64,000 nt of DNA from Gramella sp. MAR_2010_147 (GTDB lineage: Bacteria; Bacteroidota; Bacteroidia; Flavobacteriales; Flavobacteriaceae). The stretch covers positions 372,001 through 436,000 of the forward strand of contig NZ_LT629741.1 in the NCBI RefSeq assembly GCF_900105135.1. Reading direction: 5' to 3'. The translations under genes and the position numbers were made by a program. The notes under the pieces were generated by a model. It ran no database searches and was not told where the DNA came from. It saw only the letters and a list, made by a program, of their open reading frames with translations. Of the stretch, positions 35,468 to 46,000 are shown in pieces. Numbering within the stretch: position 1 is the first letter of the stretch; each line of letters opens with the position of its first letter.

Positions 35468-37471
35468 TTAAAATGAAAGCAAATTATTTAAATGATTTAT
35501 ATTATTTGGATGTCCAAATAAATATAGAAGATCTCCCTGCTGAATAATAGTTTCTGGAGAGATCTCTGTAAGATATTTTCTATCACGCTGAATGGCCATT
35601 AGCGTAACGCGATAATTCTTTCCAATACCTGATTCCTGAATACTTTTACCTACAATTTGGTGATTATCCCGTTGCACTTTGAGGGTCACAATCTCCCTAT
35701 TCGGAATATTGAGATGTTGAAGGGCAGGGGAGTGCGGACTTTTTTTCATCGAGGTAAGCAGCTCGTAGTCTGAAGACCTGATCTGGTTAATGAATTCCTG
35801 AATTTCATCGAAGGGAACAAGGTATTTTTTCAGAACACGGGTAAAGATTTCAATGGAAGTTTCAAATTCTTCAGGAATCACTTCGTCAGCTCCTAACCTT
35901 AGTACATCCTCCATTTCTTTAACATATTTAGTCCTTACTATAATGGTAGCCGTTTGCGTGAATTGCCTTATGCTACTCAGCATTTTCTTCGTAGCACCTG
36001 GGTCTGAAATAGCGATTACGATCACCCTTGCTTCCTGAACATGCGCATGTTTTAAAATGGTAGTATTCGTGGCATCCCCAAATATGATAGGTTCTTTATT
36101 CTTTTTTGCTTTTTCAAACGATTCTGGATTCGCATCGATGATCACGTATGGGATTTCAGCTTTTCTAGCTGCTTTAGAAATATTGGTACCATTTACTCCA
36201 TAACCAATTAAGACCAAATGATCATGGAGATTTTCTTCTGAAAATTCTTCTTCAGCCTGCGAACTTTTTTTAATATTTTCAAGGCGTTTTCTCACTGCCG
36301 CGGGAATTGGAGCTTTAAGTATTGCATAAGTAATCCTTGGAGCTGAAGAGATAAGAAATGGTGTTACCCCCATAGTGATAATAGATATGGCCAGAAAATA
36401 TTGATAGATATTCTCTGGAATAATGCCATTGTCTTTCCCAACACCAGAAAGTAGCAAGGAGAATTCACCCACCTGGAAAAGGCTGAAAAGAGCCAGGAAT
36501 ATTGTTCTTACAGGATATTTAAGGATTAGAACCGTAAAGCCCACAATTAACATTTTAAGTAGTATAACCCCAATAACCAGTAAAAATATATTCAGCAGAT
36601 TATTAAAAAAGAATTCCAGATTTAATAAGGTTCCTACTGAAATAAAGAAAAAACTAATGAAGATCTCTCTAAACGGTAAAACATTAGCAGTGGCCTGATG
36701 GCTGTAATCTGATTCAGAAATAATGAGTCCGGCAAAAAAAGCTCCCAATGCTAATGATAATCCAACGGTAGAGGTAAGCCATGCAACCCCAAAACAAAAT
36801 ACTACTACGGTGAGTATAAATAATTCCTGATTTTTAGTTTTTACCACCCATCCAAAGATCTTTGGAGCAACAAAACGCGCGAGGATATAAACAATTACCA
36901 GCACCAGTAATATTTTTAGTGCCATAATCATGATCGTGGATATGATATTTGGAGTTTCCCCTGCGAGAAGGGGAGTGAAAAGCATCATTGGAACAACAAT
37001 GATATCCTGAAAGATTAAAATACCAAGTCCAATCTTACCGTGAGGCGTGGATATTTCTCCTCTTTCCTGTAGTAATTTAAGAACTATGGCAGTACTACTT
37101 AGACTAAATAGAAAACCAAGGAAAATGGAAGTGTTCATCGGTAGTCCTATAAAGTAGGAAATAGCTGCTGTGATCACTATAGTTCCTCCCACCTGCAAAC
37201 CTCCCCCAAGAAATATTATTTTTTTAATTGAGGCGAGACCTTTTAGAGATAGTTCTATTCCAATAACGAATAGAAGAAAAATAATTCCTATTTCTGAAAG
37301 TAATTCAACCTCGTGTTGCGAGCTAATGAGATTAAAAGCATGAGGCCCTGCAATGATACCTGCTAGCAGGAAACCTAGTATTGCCGGAAGTTTTAATTTC
37401 TGGAATACAAGAATTATTACAATAGATAAACCTAAAATTATAACGATATCCTGTAGAATAGGAATTTCCAT
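35468..37471 (-). CDS. Monovalent cation:proton antiporter, CPA2 family, KefB-like with RCK domain
   Basis: ATG 37471 gives MEIPILQDIVIILGLSIVII, the usual start; the frame extends upstream only to a TTG. The product has about 667 residues. Residues 1-385 form 12-13 membrane helices of the Na/H exchanger fold (GFLLAGIIAGPHAF, FLFSLSSTAIVLKLL, LGAFFAGLIISES). An RCK_N/TrkA-N nucleotide-binding domain follows (LVLIGYGVNGTNISKAARKA near 425), then a TrkA-C domain (REIVTLKVQRDNHQIVGKSI). It should exchange K+ or Na+ for protons across the inner membrane, gated by nucleotide or ligand binding. No KefF/KefG-like ancillary gene is adjacent. Confidence 0.92.
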   Translation of the reverse strand: MEIPILQDIVIILGLSIVIILVFQKLKLPAILGFLLAGIIAGPHAFNLISSQHEVELLSEIGIIFLLFVIGIELSLKGLASIKKIIFLGGGLQVGGTIVITAAISYFIGLPMNTSIFLGFLFSLSSTAIVLKLLQERGEISTPHGKIGLGILIFQDIIVVPMMLFTPLLAGETPNIISTIMIMALKILLVLVIVYILARFVAPKIFGWVVKTKNQELFILTVVVFCFGVAWLTSTVGLSLALGAFFAGLIISESDYSHQATANVLPFREIFISFFFISVGTLLNLEFFFNNLLNIFLLVIGVILLKMLIVGFTVLILKYPVRTIFLALFSLFQVGEFSLLLSGVGKDNGIIPENIYQYFLAISIITMGVTPFLISSAPRITYAILKAPIPAAVRKRLENIKKSSQAEEEFSEENLHDHLVLIGYGVNGTNISKAARKAEIPYVIIDANPESFEKAKKNKEPIIFGDATNTTILKHAHVQEARVIVIAISDPGATKKMLSSIRQFTQTATIIVRTKYVKEMEDVLRLGADEVIPEEFETSIEIFTRVLKKYLVPFDEIQEFINQIRSSDYELLTSMKKSPHSPALQHLNIPNREIVTLKVQRDNHQIVGKSIQESGIGKNYRVTLMAIQRDRKYLTEISPETIIQQGDLLYLFGHPNNINHLNNLLSF

Positions 37472-37535
37472 GAATTGGTTGGTTTTAATGGAAATTAAAG
37501 ATAATAAGATAAGCTGTTTGTACAGGGCTTTAAAC

Positions 37536-37566
37536 AAAAAAAAGCGACAGTAATTTACTGCCGCTT
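37536..37566 (-). terminator. Rho-independent terminator after the M61 peptidase gene
   Basis: Read on the minus strand, AAGCGGCAGTAA pairs with TTACTGTCGCTT (one G-U pair) and is followed by eight T. It lies 25 bp after the M61 peptidase stop and before the antiporter start. Confidence 0.88.
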
Positions 37567-37591
37567 CTAAAGATTTTCAAATAGAAAGTTT

Positions 37592-39466
37592 CTAGCCTTT
37601 TAACCAGGCATTTCTTAATTCAATCTGGTCTCCATCAGCGTTCTGAACTTCAACCATTTTAGTTTCCTTATCCATCGGTGTAGATATTTTACCTTCTAAT
37701 TTGATTTCTTCACCATCTCTAATGATCGTCATGGTGATTTGTTCTCCTTCTTTCCACGAATTAGAAGTGGAGATCAAATCATACACATTCTGGATGTTAT
37801 ATTCTGTTTCGTTTACTGACTTAACAGTATCACCACCCTCAATGCCAAAATCTTTCAGGAAGGTATTGAATTCGATATCCTTTCTGAATACGATTTGCAT
37901 CGTAGCCTGGTTAGCAGTTATGTAAGGAGTCTGACCTTTCAGAAAGAATCCAACTTCGCTCATCATTTCTTTTTCTTCAATTCCGGCTTTCGCGAAAAAT
38001 TCATCATAAGGTATTGGTGTGGTACCTGTAATATAAGTATCAAAGAACTCCTGAATTTCCGGATAAGTAAGTTCAACGATATCTGAAATTAACTGGTCAT
38101 CATCAAATGGCTTGTCTTTACCATATTTTGAATTCAGTTTCTTCATAAGATCAAGAATGCCCATTTTACCTCCGCTTAATTCTCTCAAACGAATATCCAG
38201 GGCCATTCCAATTAAAGCTCCTTTCTGGTACACATTATAATAACTGTCTTTATATTCATCAGTTAAAATATTTTTGCTCATTACTGTGAACGGTACGGTA
38301 TCGTCAAATCTTTTAGAAATATTGATCTTATCTACCATTCGGTCATAAAACTCCTGGTTGCTGATAAGCCCCTGGTTTACCTGGAACAGATTGGCAAAAT
38401 ATTCGGTCACACCTTCGTACATCCATAAATGTCGGGACATTTTCGGGTCGTTATAATCGAAATAATGCACTTCTTTTGAATGAATGCCAAGTGGAGTGAT
38501 AATATGGAAGAATTCGTGAGATACGATATCTTTCATGCTCTCATCAATAGCTTCAGCTTCCATCGTTTCAGGCATTACCACCACGGTTGATGTGTGATGT
38601 TCCAAAGCGCCAAAATTACCAGCATCTTCTTCACCCGGTGTAGCAGATAGATAAACAAGGATCGCATACTTATCGGTACTGTTTATATCTCCCAGGAATC
38701 TCTTTTGAGCACGGATCATTTTTTCCAGATTCGGTCTCAAACTTTCAGCTGAAAATTTCTTATTTGGAGAAAATACATTGATAAGAACTTCCATATCCTC
38801 CACCATGAAGCTGGTCGTATCCGGACTGGAATACATAATAGGGTTATCTATCACTTCAAAATATCGCCCCAGGTTATAAACATCTGTTCTGGTTTCAGAA
38901 TTCTCACCAGTCAGTGTTTCATCTACGCTAAGTGCGGTACCAGCGATAAGGTTTGCAGGTCTCTGTATTTCCAAACGGAAGGCTTTCTCTTTCAAGTTAT
39001 CAAAATAACCTACGAAACCGTGCAGGTTTAAAAGGAAATTTTTGTCTTTTAAAATATTGGTTCCGGCCATAGAATATACTCCACCTTCATCTTCCCAGTC
39101 GAAAGAATCATTTACCTGATACATTACCTTATCAAGATCTTCAGCATTTGGAATGGTCCAGCTGTTTTCATCCATTTTCACGAATTCCATCTCTTCACCC
39201 TTGTAGTTGAGAGCTTTGAAGTTCTCCGAAAATTTCCCGTAATTATCAGTGGAGTAGGTTCCTGGAACTGTTTTCGGAATGTAAAATGTAGTGCTATCTC
39301 CGGTAAATCTATCAGGATCTACAGTAACCCAGACTTTATCATTTTCAACGTTTACCAGATCAATGCTAGCCAGAGTGGGCTGGAATGCTTTTGTTTCGGT
39401 TACATTTTGAGTTTTACAGGCAAAAAGCAAGGCAGCTGTAGCAACTCCTAAAATTATTTTTTTCAT
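37592..39466 (-). CDS. M61-family metallopeptidase, probable lipoprotein
   Basis: The 624-residue protein begins with a lipoprotein signal (LGVATAALLFACKTQN, lipid Cys at about residue 17). The N-terminal beta-rich part precedes the zinc site SHEFFHIITPLGIH (HExxH) near residue 315, with the third ligand Glu expected in MYEGVTEYFANL. A PDZ-like domain occupies the last 100 residues (IEGGDTVKSVNETEYN). This is the glycyl aminopeptidase/M61 plan. It should act in the periplasm or at the outer membrane on peptides. It has flanking terminators on both sides, so it is probably a single-gene transcript. Confidence 0.92.
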   Translation of the reverse strand: MKKIILGVATAALLFACKTQNVTETKAFQPTLASIDLVNVENDKVWVTVDPDRFTGDSTTFYIPKTVPGTYSTDNYGKFSENFKALNYKGEEMEFVKMDENSWTIPNAEDLDKVMYQVNDSFDWEDEGGVYSMAGTNILKDKNFLLNLHGFVGYFDNLKEKAFRLEIQRPANLIAGTALSVDETLTGENSETRTDVYNLGRYFEVIDNPIMYSSPDTTSFMVEDMEVLINVFSPNKKFSAESLRPNLEKMIRAQKRFLGDINSTDKYAILVYLSATPGEEDAGNFGALEHHTSTVVVMPETMEAEAIDESMKDIVSHEFFHIITPLGIHSKEVHYFDYNDPKMSRHLWMYEGVTEYFANLFQVNQGLISNQEFYDRMVDKINISKRFDDTVPFTVMSKNILTDEYKDSYYNVYQKGALIGMALDIRLRELSGGKMGILDLMKKLNSKYGKDKPFDDDQLISDIVELTYPEIQEFFDTYITGTTPIPYDEFFAKAGIEEKEMMSEVGFFLKGQTPYITANQATMQIVFRKDIEFNTFLKDFGIEGGDTVKSVNETEYNIQNVYDLISTSNSWKEGEQITMTIIRDGEEIKLEGKISTPMDKETKMVEVQNADGDQIELRNAWLKG

Positions 39467-39518
39467 GAAATTTGTTCTTTAAAAGGTTAGACTTGATTTT
39501 ATAAAAATTGTTACAAGT

Positions 39519-39546
39519 AAAAAAGGCGCCAATTGGCGCCTTTTTT
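39519..39546 (-). terminator. Symmetrical rho-independent terminator after proA
   Basis: A GGCGCC-AATT-GGCGCC palindrome is flanked by A-runs on the left and T-runs on the right, so it can work on both strands. It lies 20 bp past the proA stop and so ends the proC-proB-proA transcript before the M61 gene. Confidence 0.93.
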
Positions 39547-39565
39547 AGTATTTAAAGAATCAAAC

Positions 39566-40765
39566 TTATTCTCTTATATGTCCTTCACCTAGTACATAAT
39601 ATTTGTTTGTTACCAGTTGCTTAAGACCTAGAGGTCCGCGGTGGTGAAGTTTATCTGTACTAATAGCAAGTTCTGCACCTGCTCCCATCTGTCCACCATC
39701 GGTAAAACGGGTAGAAGCATTATGATATACAGCGGCGCTGTCTACCTGCTCCATAAAATTAGCAGCTTCTTCTTTGTCTTTAGTGATGATCGCAGAAGAA
39801 TGACCTCCTGAATATTTGTTGATCTTTTCAATAGCAGCATCTGTACCATCAATAGCACCCAATACGATTCTCATTGCAAGAAATTCTTCATACCAGGTAT
39901 CTTCTGAAGGAATTTTTTCCTCTTCAGGCAAAACTTTGGCTACATCATCATCTACAAGAATGTTCACTTCATTTTCATTGAACATTTTATACAGTTCCTT
40001 CACTTTATTGTCAAAGTCAGGAATATTCTTGTCTACAAGAACTTTATCCAATGCATTGCAACCCGAGATCTTATCGATCTTCGCATTCAGCATCACTTTC
40101 TTGGCTACGTCAAAATCGGCATTTTTAGATACATATAGGAAGTTATTCCCTCTACCACTTACCAGTACTGCTCCGGTAGAATGTTCTTTTACAAATGCGA
40201 TCAAGCGTTCTCCCCCTCTTGGAACAATAAGGTCTAATTGTTCTGGTGGATTTTTCAGGAACTCCTGAGTCTTGGTTCTATCCATATGCAGAAGTTCGAT
40301 CCAGTTAGTATCCAGATCATTTTCTTTTAATGCTTCATGCCAGCATTCTTCAAGAATCTTGTTACTGTTTATGGCTTCTTTACCACCTTTCAAATAGATC
40401 TTATTATTTGCTTTAAAAGCTAAGACAGCAGCCTCTATGGTAACATCAGGTCTGGATTCATAAATGATCATGATATTTCCAAACGGAGCGGTTTTATTAG
40501 TAATATCAAGACCAGTATCAAGCTTCTTATGCTCAATAGTCTTTCCAACCGGATCATCCTGATCCATTACTTCCTGAACAGACTGAATCATACCGTCAAC
40601 TTTTTTATCATTTACGATAAGCCTGTCATACATCGCCTGATCTTCCTTATTGAAAGCCTCAAGATCTTTCTTGTTGGCCTCAATTATTTCTTTTCGTCTT
40701 CTATCCAGAATTTTCATCATGGATTTAAGCACGTTATTTTTGGTTTCAGATTTTATCAACTTCAT
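39566..40765 (-). CDS. proA: Glutamate-5-semialdehyde dehydrogenase (gamma-glutamyl phosphate reductase)
   Basis: The 399-residue protein has the aldehyde dehydrogenase fold of ProA: IIYESRPDVTIEAAVLAFKA, LIVPRGGERLIAFV, and the catalytic Cys in KISGCNALDKVLVD near residue 235. The C-terminal HHRGPLGLKQLVTNKYYV closes the family signature. It reduces gamma-glutamyl phosphate with NADPH to glutamate semialdehyde, the second step to proline. It is the last gene of the proC-proB-proA unit, 35 bp after proB. Confidence 0.95.
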   Translation of the reverse strand: MKLIKSETKNNVLKSMMKILDRRRKEIIEANKKDLEAFNKEDQAMYDRLIVNDKKVDGMIQSVQEVMDQDDPVGKTIEHKKLDTGLDITNKTAPFGNIMIIYESRPDVTIEAAVLAFKANNKIYLKGGKEAINSNKILEECWHEALKENDLDTNWIELLHMDRTKTQEFLKNPPEQLDLIVPRGGERLIAFVKEHSTGAVLVSGRGNNFLYVSKNADFDVAKKVMLNAKIDKISGCNALDKVLVDKNIPDFDNKVKELYKMFNENEVNILVDDDVAKVLPEEEKIPSEDTWYEEFLAMRIVLGAIDGTDAAIEKINKYSGGHSSAIITKDKEEAANFMEQVDSAAVYHNASTRFTDGGQMGAGAELAISTDKLHHRGPLGLKQLVTNKYYVLGEGHIRE

Positions 40766-40800
40766 TTCTTCGTTTCTTTAGATTCGTTAATCAAATTTAT

Positions 40801-41574
40801 TTATGAGGTAAACTTAGTCCCAACAGGCTTACCAGCCATAATATCCAGTATTACATCTTCGCGTTTACCATTAGCAATATAAGTAGGGATATTTTTGGCA
40901 GCGGTTCCTTTAGCGATCTTAATTTTAGACTCCATACCGCCTCGGCCTTCGCCTTCACCTTTATCAGATTCCTGAACGTATTTTTCAACATTCTCATCTA
41001 TCTGAACTTTATTCAGTTTTTCAGAATCGTCATGTTCCGGATGTCCGGTATAAAGACCATCAGTATCACTCAATATGATCAGTCTTTCGGCACCGATCAA
41101 TTCAGCAACTAAACTTGCGAGTTCATCATTATCTGAGAACATAGACATAGTCACAGAAACTGCATCATCTTCATTTGCAATTGGAATGATACCTTCTGAG
41201 AGTAATGATTCATAACAATTGATCATATTCTCTCTGTGTATTCCCGGGCTAAAATCTCTTTTGGTAGCCAGCACCTGCGCACAGCGCATCCCATAATCAT
41301 GGAATATACTATAATAATGACGCATCATTCGAGGTTGCCCTACAGATGAGTATACCTGTCTTCGTTTACTGGCATCCTCAATTTTAATTTCGCCAAGAAT
41401 TTCTTTCCCGGCAATGGCAGATCCTGATGAAACAAGCACTACCATAATATCTTCTTCGTATAAGGTAGCGATTTGTCTTACAAGGCTTTTTAAAACCGGA
41501 CCTAATATTCTGTTATCTTTATTGGTCATTACGTTTGTACCAACTTTTACAACAATTCTTCTCTTTTTATCCAT
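40801..41574 (-). CDS. proB: Glutamate 5-kinase, short form without PUA domain
   Basis: The 257-residue protein consists of the amino acid kinase domain only: RIVVKVGTNVMTN at the N-terminus, VLVSSGSAIAGKEIL, FSDNDELASLVAELIGAERL and GEGRGGMESKIKIAKGTA. It phosphorylates glutamate to gamma-glutamyl phosphate. The usual E. coli ProB is about 367 residues with a C-terminal PUA domain, which is absent here; the short form is common in many bacteria. It is placed between proC and proA on the same strand. Feedback inhibition by proline is expected from the family. Confidence 0.94.
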   Translation of the reverse strand: MDKKRRIVVKVGTNVMTNKDNRILGPVLKSLVRQIATLYEEDIMVVLVSSGSAIAGKEILGEIKIEDASKRRQVYSSVGQPRMMRHYYSIFHDYGMRCAQVLATKRDFSPGIHRENMINCYESLLSEGIIPIANEDDAVSVTMSMFSDNDELASLVAELIGAERLIILSDTDGLYTGHPEHDDSEKLNKVQIDENVEKYVQESDKGEGEGRGGMESKIKIAKGTAAKNIPTYIANGKREDVILDIMAGKPVGTKFTS

Positions 41575-41616
41575 TTTCAGAGTCTTTTGTTATCTCAATT
41601 TTGAATATTAATATAC

Positions 41617-42423
41617 TTATTTTCCTTCTCCAAGTTCTACAGCACGATCAAACGCGGCGTAAGCAGCATCTTTAATCAATTCTTTTACATTATTATCGTC
41701 CATAGAATCTAATGCAGCCCTTGTGGTTCCCCCTTTTGAAGCTACGCGATCCATCCATGTATCTGGAGAAAGATCGTTCTGGTTGAATAATTCAACTGCA
41801 CCTTCAAATGTCTGGCTAACTAGTACTTTTGAATCATTCTTAGAGAATCCCATTTTAAGTGCCGCTTCCAGCATAGAATTCATGAAATAAAATACATACG
41901 CAGGACCACTACCAGATATACCTGTAGAAGCATCAATAAAATTCTCATTTTCAACATGTATGGATTCACCGGTCGTATCCAGTAAATTACGCACCATTAA
42001 TAGCTCCACTCTGGAAACTTCGCTGGATGCTGTATAAGAAGTAACACCTTTTCCAACCTGGGCGGGTAGGTTTGGCATTGAACGTACCACTTTTTTTACT
42101 CCCAGTCCCTCTTGGATTTTACTAATAGTGACTCCGGCCATCAAAGACACAAAGATTTGCTCTTTATTAACCATGGATTTCATTTCTTCAAAAAGTGCAT
42201 CGCAGTGGTAGGGTTTTACTGCTACGAATACCATATCTGCTTTGGGCAGGCATTCTTCTAAAGATTCGTATACGTCAAAATGGTCAAGATCCCGTAAACG
42301 AGCGATTACATCTGCCGATTTATCAAAAACCATAAGGTTTCTTCTATTTAGCATTGCAGATTGTGCCATTCCTTCGGCATACGTTAATCCCATATTTCCT
42401 GCTCCAATAACTAATGTCTTCAT
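41617..42423 (-). CDS. proC: Pyrroline-5-carboxylate reductase
   Basis: The 268-residue protein starts with the NAD(P)-binding motif MKTLVIGAGNMGLTYAEGM. VVRSMPNLPAQVGKGVTSYT and the family signature ISGSGPAYVFYFMNSMLEAALKMG (described here in parts: SGSGPAYVF then LEAALKMGF) and GGTTRAALDSM near the end are typical. It reduces pyrroline-5-carboxylate to proline, the last step. As first gene of the unit its promoter should lie in the divergent 42424-43038 region shared with the light-sensor operon. Confidence 0.95.
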   Translation of the reverse strand: MKTLVIGAGNMGLTYAEGMAQSAMLNRRNLMVFDKSADVIARLRDLDHFDVYESLEECLPKADMVFVAVKPYHCDALFEEMKSMVNKEQIFVSLMAGVTISKIQEGLGVKKVVRSMPNLPAQVGKGVTSYTASSEVSRVELLMVRNLLDTTGESIHVENENFIDASTGISGSGPAYVFYFMNSMLEAALKMGFSKNDSKVLVSQTFEGAVELFNQNDLSPDTWMDRVASKGGTTRAALDSMDDNNVKELIKDAAYAAFDRAVELGEGK

Positions 42424-42756
42424 TTTTACTTTTTTGGTTCAATATATACTGGCTTTTTGCCAATTAATTCCGGTCCTATTTGGACAAAGACCGTGCGATA
42501 ATGCCAATATTTTAAATTAACATTTCATTTGAAACGATAATTTACCCTGTTTTTATGGAAGCTTGCATTAATAAAACCTTAAATTCTTATGAAATATCCT
42601 AAAGTTTATGGGCCTGGAAGTGTAGAATATTTAAATCATCTCCAACTTTTTTACCTATTTCTCTACTTTGATATGTTTTTATTACAGATATGGAATAAAG
42701 CCTATTTCCTTCTTATCAGTAATTAATCTTACTTCTTAAAAAAATGTTATTTATAA

Positions 42757-42786
42757 TTTGAAAATCTTAAAGAATCAGAATATTTG
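42757..42786 (+). promoter_or_regulatory. Predicted Bacteroidota promoter for the phytochrome operon
   Basis: TTTG at 42757-42760 matches the -33 element. AATATTTG at 42779-42786, after 18 bases, matches TAnnTTTG in seven of its positions that matter except the first T. Transcription should start a few bases past 42786, on or beside the palindrome at 42793. Confidence 0.55.
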
Positions 42787-42792
42787 CAGATA

Positions 42793-42816
42793 TGACAAAA
42801 TTATGCAATTATGTCA
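42793..42816. promoter_or_regulatory. 24-bp imperfect palindrome, candidate operator
   Basis: The half-sites TGACAnAATT and AATTnTGTCA are exact reverse complements at nine of ten positions each, around a four-base centre. The palindrome begins at about the predicted transcription start, where a bound dimer would block the polymerase. No regulator gene of known type is adjacent, so the binding protein is unknown. Confidence 0.5.
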
Positions 42817-43038
42817 GGTTTTTCTTAATAAGAAGAATTATATGAAATATTGCCCTATAAATTAGGGAATGCATTTTTTTCAGAAATGGTGGGCTCGTAG
42901 CTGAAATTCCTTGAAAATACTAAGCATTTGCCGTAATAAATGTTTGTTTTGGAGCAATATAAATTTGAAAAAAATAATATTATTACAAATTAGTGATAAT
43001 CTGTACGATTGTTAAGTAAAAACCTACTACTCAGATTA

Positions 43039-46000
43039 ATGAAAAGTACTAAAGAAAGTTCTACAGTAGAAACTATAAATAAAAATAATAGTGAGCAGCC
43101 CAGGATTGTTGCAGTAGGGGCGAGCGCCGGGGGGCTGGAAGCTTTAAAAGACTTTTTTAAGAATATTCCTGCAAACGATAAAAATGCCTATGTAATTATT
43201 CAGCACTTATCTCCAGATTTTAAGAGCATGATGGGTGAGCTTCTTATAAAGCATACAAATTTGCCAATCGTACAAATTAAAGATCAAATGCAGGTGAAAT
43301 CTGGGCATATTTATCTTATACCACCAGCTAATAACCTTATTCTTGAAGATGAAATTCTAAGGTTAACAGAAAAGCCCAAGAATCAAACCCTCAACCTGCC
43401 AATAGATATGTTCTTTGAATCAATGGCGAGAGAACGAAAAGAAAGAGCGGTGGGTGTAATTTTAAGTGGAACAGGGAGCGATGGCACCAGAGGAGCCAGA
43501 GCTATTAAGGAAAATGACGGAATGATCATGGTGCAGGATCCCAAAGATGCAAAATTTGATGGGATGCCCAAAAGTGCCATAAATACCGGGCTTGTAGATT
43601 ATATACTTCCTGTACGCGAAATGGGGTCTGAGTTGCGTAATTTTATCTCAAGTCCCCCGATATTTCACTTTAAAGATGGAGATGTTCAATATGACGAAAT
43701 TGAATTAAACAGGATCCTTAATTATGTAGATGAAAAATCTGGACTCGACTTTAGAGAATATAAATATGCTACGCTAGCTCGTAGAGTAGCGAGAAGGGTA
43801 AATGTATGTAAGTGTAACAATTTAAAGGAATACTATGATTTTCTAACCAGCAATAAAAGTGAAGTGGAGATTCTCTATAGAGAATTTCTAATTGGCGTGA
43901 CAAGGTTTTTCCGCGATGAGATGGTATGGGAAGTTTTAAGAAAAGATGTTTTCCCTAAAATGATTAAGGAAAAGCAAGATGGAGAGATTCTAAAGGTCTG
44001 GGATGTTGCTTGTAGTACGGGAGAAGAAGCTTATTCTTTAGCTATGTATCTTCATGAGGAAATGGAACTACAAGGCAAGGACATTGAAATTAAAATTTTT
44101 GCTACAGATATTTCTCAACCCCATCTGGATATTGCCGCTAAAGGAATTTATCCTGAAAGTATCGTTGCAGATGTTTCTAAAGATTTTTTAATAAAATATT
44201 TTCTAAGCAAATCTAATGGATATCAGGTATGTGATAGACTTAGAAGGTCGGTTATCTTTTCAAGACATAATATCATCAAAAATCCACCATTTAGCAATAT
44301 GGATATGGTGGTGTGTAGAAACCTTTTGATCTATTTTCAAAACAGCATCCAGAAGAAAACACTTAATATGTTACACTATGCATTAGTTGAAAAGGGTGTG
44401 CTGTTGCTTGGTACCAGTGAAAGTGTACATACACATAAGGAAAATTTTAGGGAGATAGATCGCAAATGTAAGATCTACAGAAATATTAAACCCAGTACCC
44501 GCTTAAAGAATGGTATATCCCACGCGACCAATACAGGAAGATCAACTACAGAATTACTGGAAAATAAGGCACAGAGAGAGCGAAAAGTTAGGAATCCATC
44601 CAATCCTATTCGTCAAAAACTTCAGGGAGAATTAAATGAGACCATTCTGGAGCAGTTTGGTGGAGCTTCTGTCTTTGTAGATTCAGATTATAATATTCTT
44701 CAGGCCGTGGGAGAATTTAGAAAATACGCGAATCTTCCCTTGAATGGATTTTCTATCAATTTATTGGATATGCTGGATTCTGAACTCAAATATGTGGTTC
44801 AGTCTACCTTTAATAAAGCTTATAAGAACGAGGATAAGGTAATTTATAGGGATGCGGTAATTAACCAGCGAGATAAAAAGATTGGTGCAGATATCATTAT
44901 AAAACCTTTCAAAAATTATAGTCTAGAGGGAGAAACTAATTATGTGATCACTTTTATTGAGAAAGAACTGAATCTAAAAGATGTAGAAGAGGTGGCAAAA
45001 GTGAGTCCTTCCAGTCAAACTAAAGAATACGTTCAAAACCTGGAGATCGAATTAAAACAAACCAAGGAAGATCTCCAAACTTCGTTAGAAGAGATAGAAA
45101 CCAGTAACGAGGAGCTACAGGCGGCCAATGAGGAACTTCTGGCTTCTAATGAAGAACTTCAAAGCACAAATGAAGAATTACAAAGTGTAAACGAAGAGAT
45201 AAATACTGTAAATGCTGAGAATATCCAGAAAGTAGATGATCTGGCAGCATTAAACGACGATATGCATAACCTCCTCAAGAGTACAGATATTGGAGTTATA
45301 TTTCTTGATTCAGATTTAAAAATAAGAAAGTTTACACCGCCCATTAAAAAGCATTTTAGTCTTATTAATGGTGATATTGGCAGACCTATCGATAATTTCA
45401 CCAATAGCTTTGGGTTAACCAGGAAACAAAGTTTTTTAGATCGATGTAAGAAAGTATTAGATACCGGGAAAGTATTAGAAAAGCCTATCGTCTCCAGGGA
45501 AGGAAGAAATTACCTTCAAAGAATTTCCCCGTATATGGAATCTGAAAATGAGATTAGCGGGGTAGTGATCTCCTTTATAGATGTTGAAACCATACAGAAG
45601 TCTAAAGAAAAACTGATGGCTAGTGAAAAGCGTTTCAAGTCTTTTTACGAAGATGATCCGGTACTTCATATTAGCGTGGATCCAAAATCATCTGAGATCG
45701 TTCAGTGTAACAAAAAAGCTGTGCAAAAGTTAGGATATGATTCTAAGGAAGACCTTTTTGGAAAGTCTATTTTGGAACTATTTGATAAAGATTCCCAGCT
45801 TAATACAGTGAAACTACAATCAAGTATTAAAAAATCTGGTGAACTGGTAAATATAGAGCAGAATATGATCACTAGAAAAGGTAGAGTATTACCGGTGATC
45901 TTAAATGCTACCGCCGAGAAAGATGAAAACAACAACCTTAAAACTATTCGTTATACCTGTGTAGATATTTCTGCCTTACAAAAAGCTCAGGAACAGTTAA

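Larger units (their letters stand above)
42424..43038. other. Divergent regulatory region between proC and the light-sensor operon
   Basis: This 615-bp gap has no convincing protein-coding sequence. It contains a Bacteroidota promoter match (42757-42786), a 24-bp imperfect palindrome (42793-42816) and a CCCTA/TAGGG dyad (42853-42867), all better placed for the plus-strand operon. Close to proC there is only a short TTGGC/GCCAG dyad around 42450-42463. If the promoter is right, the operon mRNA has an untranslated leader of about 245 bases. Confidence 0.6.

Noticed and set aside
39816..40268. 150-codon frame on the plus strand
   Set aside because: It lies antisense inside proA, has no motifs and reflects codon bias of the real gene.
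42450..42463. TTGGC/GCCAG dyad upstream of proC
   Set aside because: Too short to call an operator or terminator without conservation data.
45060..45240. Short DNA repeats resembling a repeat array
   Set aside because: They encode the NEELQ-type heptads of a coiled coil in the CheB-CheR-kinase fusion; spacing is continuous and in frame, so not a CRISPR array.
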